A program made the position numbers and the translations under genes. Below are positions 61,404-64,000 of a DNA stretch of 64,000 nt, piece after piece; positions within the stretch are counted from its first letter, which is position 1, and every line of letters begins with the position of its first letter. The stretch is from Janthinobacterium tructae (GTDB taxonomy: Bacteria; Pseudomonadota; Gammaproteobacteria; Burkholderiales; Burkholderiaceae_D), in contig NZ_CP041185.1 in assembly GCF_006517255.1 (NCBI RefSeq), positions 744,001-808,000 of the forward strand, written 5' to 3'. The notes under the pieces were generated by a model. The model saw only the letters and a list, made by a program, of their open reading frames with translations, had not been told where the DNA came from and searched no databases.

Positions 61404-61439
61404 GCGGAAGTTGTTGTATTCAGCGCCGGCCCGGCTTAC

Positions 61440-63665
61440 TTAGCGCGTCAGCCAGCGCTCTACCATTGCGCGCAGCTGGGCGGCCGTAAAGGGCTTGGAC
61501 AGATAGTCGTCCATGCCGGCCGCCATGCAGCGCTGCCGGTCGTCCTCGGTCACGCCAGCCGTCAGGGCGATGACGGGCAGGCGCGGCACACCGCTGGCCG
61601 CTTCGTGGGCACGCAGGGCCTGGCACGCCTGGTAGCCATCCATGACGGGCATCATGCAGTCCATCAGGACCAGGTCGTACTGCTGCCCGGCCAGGGCCTG
61701 CAGGCCCAGTGCGCCGTTCTCCGCCGTGTCGATGTGATAGCCGCGGGAGGCCAGCTGCAGGCACACCAGTTGGCGGTTCAGCGCCGTATCCTCGACCAGC
61801 AGGATGCGCGCGCCCGGCCCTGATGCGGGCGCGGGCAGGGGGGAGGGGGCCGGAGCGGGCGCCGGTTCCGCTTCCGCTTCCGGAGCCGGCGTGGGGGCGC
61901 CTGGCGCCTGGGCCACCTGGCAGGGAATGCGCACGGTGAAGCGGGAGCCGATGCCGGGCTCGCTGTTGCAGAAAATCTCGCCGCCCAGCAGCGCCAGCAG
62001 GTGCTTGCAGATGCTCAGACCCAGTCCCGTGCCGCCATACGCGCCGCTGATGCTGTCGTCGGCCTGGCAAAACGGCTCGAAGATGCGGCTCAGCTGCTGC
62101 TGGCTCATGCCGATGCCCTGGTCGTTGACGCTGGCGACGAGGCAGGCGCTGGTGCCGTTCGGCGTGGCCGCTTCCAGGTGCAGGCGCACGGTCACGCTGC
62201 CGGAGGAGGTAAACTTGATGGCATTGCTGAGCAGGTTGCCGAGGATTTGCGCGATGCGCGTGCGGTCCGAGCACACGCGTTGCGGCACGCTGTTGCCGAT
62301 CTCGCTGGCAAGGTGCAGCTTCTTCCGGTCGGCTTGCGGGCGGTGCAGGGCCAGCACGTCATCGAGCAGCAGGCGCGGGTCGAAGTCGCGCAGTTCGATG
62401 TTCATCTGGCCTGCCTCGACCTTGGACAGGTCGAGGATGTCGTTCAGGATGCGCATCAGGTGCTGCACGCCATCGCCGATACGCTGCGCATATTGCTGCT
62501 GTGACGCCTCGAGTTCGGTTTCCTGCAGCAGTTCGGCCATGCCGGCGATACCGGCCATGGGCGTGCGGATCTCATGGCTCATGATGGCCAGGAAGCGCGA
62601 CTTGGCGGCATTCGCCGCTTCCGCGCGCGCTTGCAGCGCCAGCGCCATGGCCGCGTCGCGTTCCTGGCGCCGCAGCAGGGCCATGATCAGCGCGATGGCC
62701 AGGGCCAGCACGAGCACGCTGATGACCGCCGCACCGCCCATGGTGCGCAGCATGCGCCGCCAGGCCGCCAGGTAGACCTCGTCCGTAATGGTCACGTTGA
62801 TGGCCAGCGGATAGTCGCGCACCAGCCGTACGCCGGCCAGTCGGTCGACCGTGCGCCCCTGCTCGGCCGCGCGCGGCGAGTCCACCTGCAGCACGCCATG
62901 CGTCTTGCCCTGTTCCAGCAGGCGGTAGGTGCTGCCCGTCAGGTTGCGCTGGCCCATCATGGCGGGCACGGCCGGCCAGCGGGCCAGCAGCGTGTAGTCG
63001 TTGCGGTACAGGGAAAAGGCCGTATGTTCGCCGATGCTGGTGTTCTGGAAGAATTTGCTGAAGAAGTCGCACGACAGGCCCACCAGCACCACCCCCAGGA
63101 AGCGGCCGTCCGGGCTGTTGATGCGCCGGCTGATGTAGAAGGTCCAGGCGCCATTGCCCTTGTTTTGCACGGGCGCGCTGACATGCATGCCGCCGTCCGG
63201 GTGGCGCCGGTGATACTCGAAGTAATCGCGCTCGTCGAGGCGTATGGGCGGCGCGGGATAGGCGCGGCTGAAGACCAGTACGCTGGCGTCGCTGCCGACG
63301 ACGGACACCACGTCCACTTGCGGTACGCCGCCGATCTTGTGCTGCAGCATCTGGTGCATGGCCGGGGTGCCGACGGTGGTGGCCAGCGCGTGCGCGTCCG
63401 CGGGGGCGGCGGCCTGGATGTCGTTGCTGACGCTGTCGAGCACCAGGCGGGCCGCCGTCATGCTTTGCGCCGTGTTTTCCGCCAGCAGCAGCGACAGATT
63501 GGACAGATCCTGCTTCCAGTCATCAACGGCTTCGCGGTACAGCAGCGCGCCGGAAACGACGATGCGCAGCGCCAGCAGGCACACCAGCACCAGGCCCACC
63601 ACGGCGGCCGTGGTGCGCGGGCGATAGCGGTGCGCCAGGCGCAAGACAGCCTGGCGCAGGTTCAT
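61440..63665 (-). CDS. Membrane hybrid histidine kinase, dCache-HisKA-HATPase-REC
   Basis: 741 residues. TM1 (about 20-42) and TM2 (about 310-332) flank a dCache domain (LDERDYFEYHRRHPDGGM, RINSPDGRFLGVVLVGL). HisKA has His364 (MSHEIRTPMAGIAGM), and the ATPase domain shows GGTGLGLSICKHLL. A long proline/alanine/glutamate-rich linker (about 585-615) joins the kinase to a receiver with Asp669 (LMDCMMPVMDGYQ) and KPF. There is no HPt of its own; the overlapping upstream gene encodes one, so the pair is likely a phosphorelay. The ATG overlaps that gene's stop (ATGA). The ligand is unknown. Confidence 0.93.
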   Translation of the reverse strand: MNLRQAVLRLAHRYRPRTTAAVVGLVLVCLLALRIVVSGALLYREAVDDWKQDLSNLSLLLAENTAQSMTAARLVLDSVSNDIQAAAPADAHALATTVGTPAMHQMLQHKIGGVPQVDVVSVVGSDASVLVFSRAYPAPPIRLDERDYFEYHRRHPDGGMHVSAPVQNKGNGAWTFYISRRINSPDGRFLGVVLVGLSCDFFSKFFQNTSIGEHTAFSLYRNDYTLLARWPAVPAMMGQRNLTGSTYRLLEQGKTHGVLQVDSPRAAEQGRTVDRLAGVRLVRDYPLAINVTITDEVYLAAWRRMLRTMGGAAVISVLVLALAIALIMALLRRQERDAAMALALQARAEAANAAKSRFLAIMSHEIRTPMAGIAGMAELLQETELEASQQQYAQRIGDGVQHLMRILNDILDLSKVEAGQMNIELRDFDPRLLLDDVLALHRPQADRKKLHLASEIGNSVPQRVCSDRTRIAQILGNLLSNAIKFTSSGSVTVRLHLEAATPNGTSACLVASVNDQGIGMSQQQLSRIFEPFCQADDSISGAYGGTGLGLSICKHLLALLGGEIFCNSEPGIGSRFTVRIPCQVAQAPGAPTPAPEAEAEPAPAPAPSPLPAPASGPGARILLVEDTALNRQLVCLQLASRGYHIDTAENGALGLQALAGQQYDLVLMDCMMPVMDGYQACQALRAHEAASGVPRLPVIALTAGVTEDDRQRCMAAGMDDYLSKPFTAAQLRAMVERWLTR

Positions 63666-64000
63666 GGCTGCGCGCCCGTATACTCGCGCAGGCTGCGGTG
63701 TACTTCCTGCTCCACTGCGCCGACCAGCACTGCCGTTTCCGCCAGCCAGTCCGGTGCCGCCAAGCCCTGGTGGCGCACCAGCTGCTCCAGTGCCGCCAAC
63801 CGCGCCACCAGGGCACCGGCGCCCAGCAGCGCCACGGTGCCGCGCAAGGTATGGCAGCTATGCACGATGGCTGGCGCCGCGCCGCTGCGCACGGCCTGCT
63901 CGACGCGCGCAAACATGGCTGGCGCCGTATCGAGGTAGGTCTGCGACAGGGCGCGGAACATCTCCAGGTCGTGGCCGGTGGCCTGGAACAGCACGGCTGG
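63662..64000 (-). CDS. HPt domain phosphotransfer protein (5' end outside window)
   Basis: The frame is open to the right edge, so the true start is probably beyond base 64000; a GTG at 63994 is also possible. At least 110 residues are visible. The phospho-His motif is HSCHTLRGTVALLGAG, close to the HPt consensus H-x-L-K/R-G. The rest is a helical bundle with LAALEQLVRHQGLA. It could be a free HPt protein or the end of a longer kinase. Its stop overlaps the hybrid kinase start by four bases, so the two are translationally coupled and likely partners. Confidence 0.8.
   Translation of the reverse strand, partial: PAVLFQATGHDLEMFRALSQTYLDTAPAMFARVEQAVRSGAAPAIVHSCHTLRGTVALLGAGALVARLAALEQLVRHQGLAAPDWLAETAVLVGAVEQEVHRSLREYTGAQP

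Overview
The window is GC-rich, densely coded chromosomal DNA from a Gram-negative bacterium. TonB-dependent receptors, a FecI/FecR/FecA-type system, a type II DUF445 protein, beta-proteobacterial-style narK1K2-narGHJI-moaA-narXL and many hybrid kinases suggest a Betaproteobacterium of the Oxalobacteraceae type (Janthinobacterium/Massilia/Duganella-like). That assignment is inference from gene content, not from a marker gene. I see no rRNA, tRNA, CRISPR array, transposase or phage gene.

Layout. (1) 1-7045, minus strand: a signalling operon of diguanylate cyclase, CheW, HD-GYP response regulator, FIST sensor protein and a large hybrid kinase cut by the left edge. (2) 7437-13513: a small membrane protein, a divergent LysR/DHA2-efflux pair with a glutathione transferase, a DUF445 protein and an amino-acid permease. 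(3) 13725-33992: a GalNAc catabolic locus. The minus-strand operon (agaS-agaK-agaZ-agaR-nagA/agaA-sugar MFS) supplies uptake across the inner membrane and cytoplasmic catabolism. The divergent plus-strand genes encode secreted or periplasmic enzymes and outer-membrane receptors: a GH31 enzyme with CBM32-like and NPCBM domains, two TonB-dependent receptors, a Tat-exported GH109-type alpha-N-acetylgalactosaminidase and a DUF3472 protein. Three promoters in this locus share CTTTC-type operator elements, and two of them are near-duplicates over about 130 bp. (4) 34040-38500: Fur-box-preceded FecI sigma factor, FecR and an STN-containing siderophore receptor, then SirB2. (5) 39267-55958: the nitrate respiration island narK1-narK2-can-(small gene, opposite strand)-narGHJI-PPIase-moaA-narXL-nnrS. 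(6) 55963-64000, minus strand: three dCache sensor kinases, a tiny membrane ORF and an HPt protein cut by the right edge.

How the parts work together. The GalNAc locus reads as a complete outside-to-inside pathway for alpha-linked GalNAc (mucin-type or blood-group-A-like glycans). Two unrelated alpha-GalNAc-ase families would release the sugar, receptors and the MFS import it, AgaK phosphorylates it, NagA/AgaA deacetylates it, AgaS deaminates and isomerises it, and AgaZ feeds tagatose-phosphate metabolism. A catalytic aldolase (AgaY) is not in the window. The nar island couples nitrate transport, respiratory nitrate reductase, its chaperones, one molybdopterin synthesis step and nitrate sensing. 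The signalling genes at both ends share a tandem 19-bp repeat in their upstream regions, suggesting a common regulator. The strongest candidates for new biology are the two-enzyme GalNAc locus with its duplicated promoter and the tandem 19-bp element joining the two signalling clusters.
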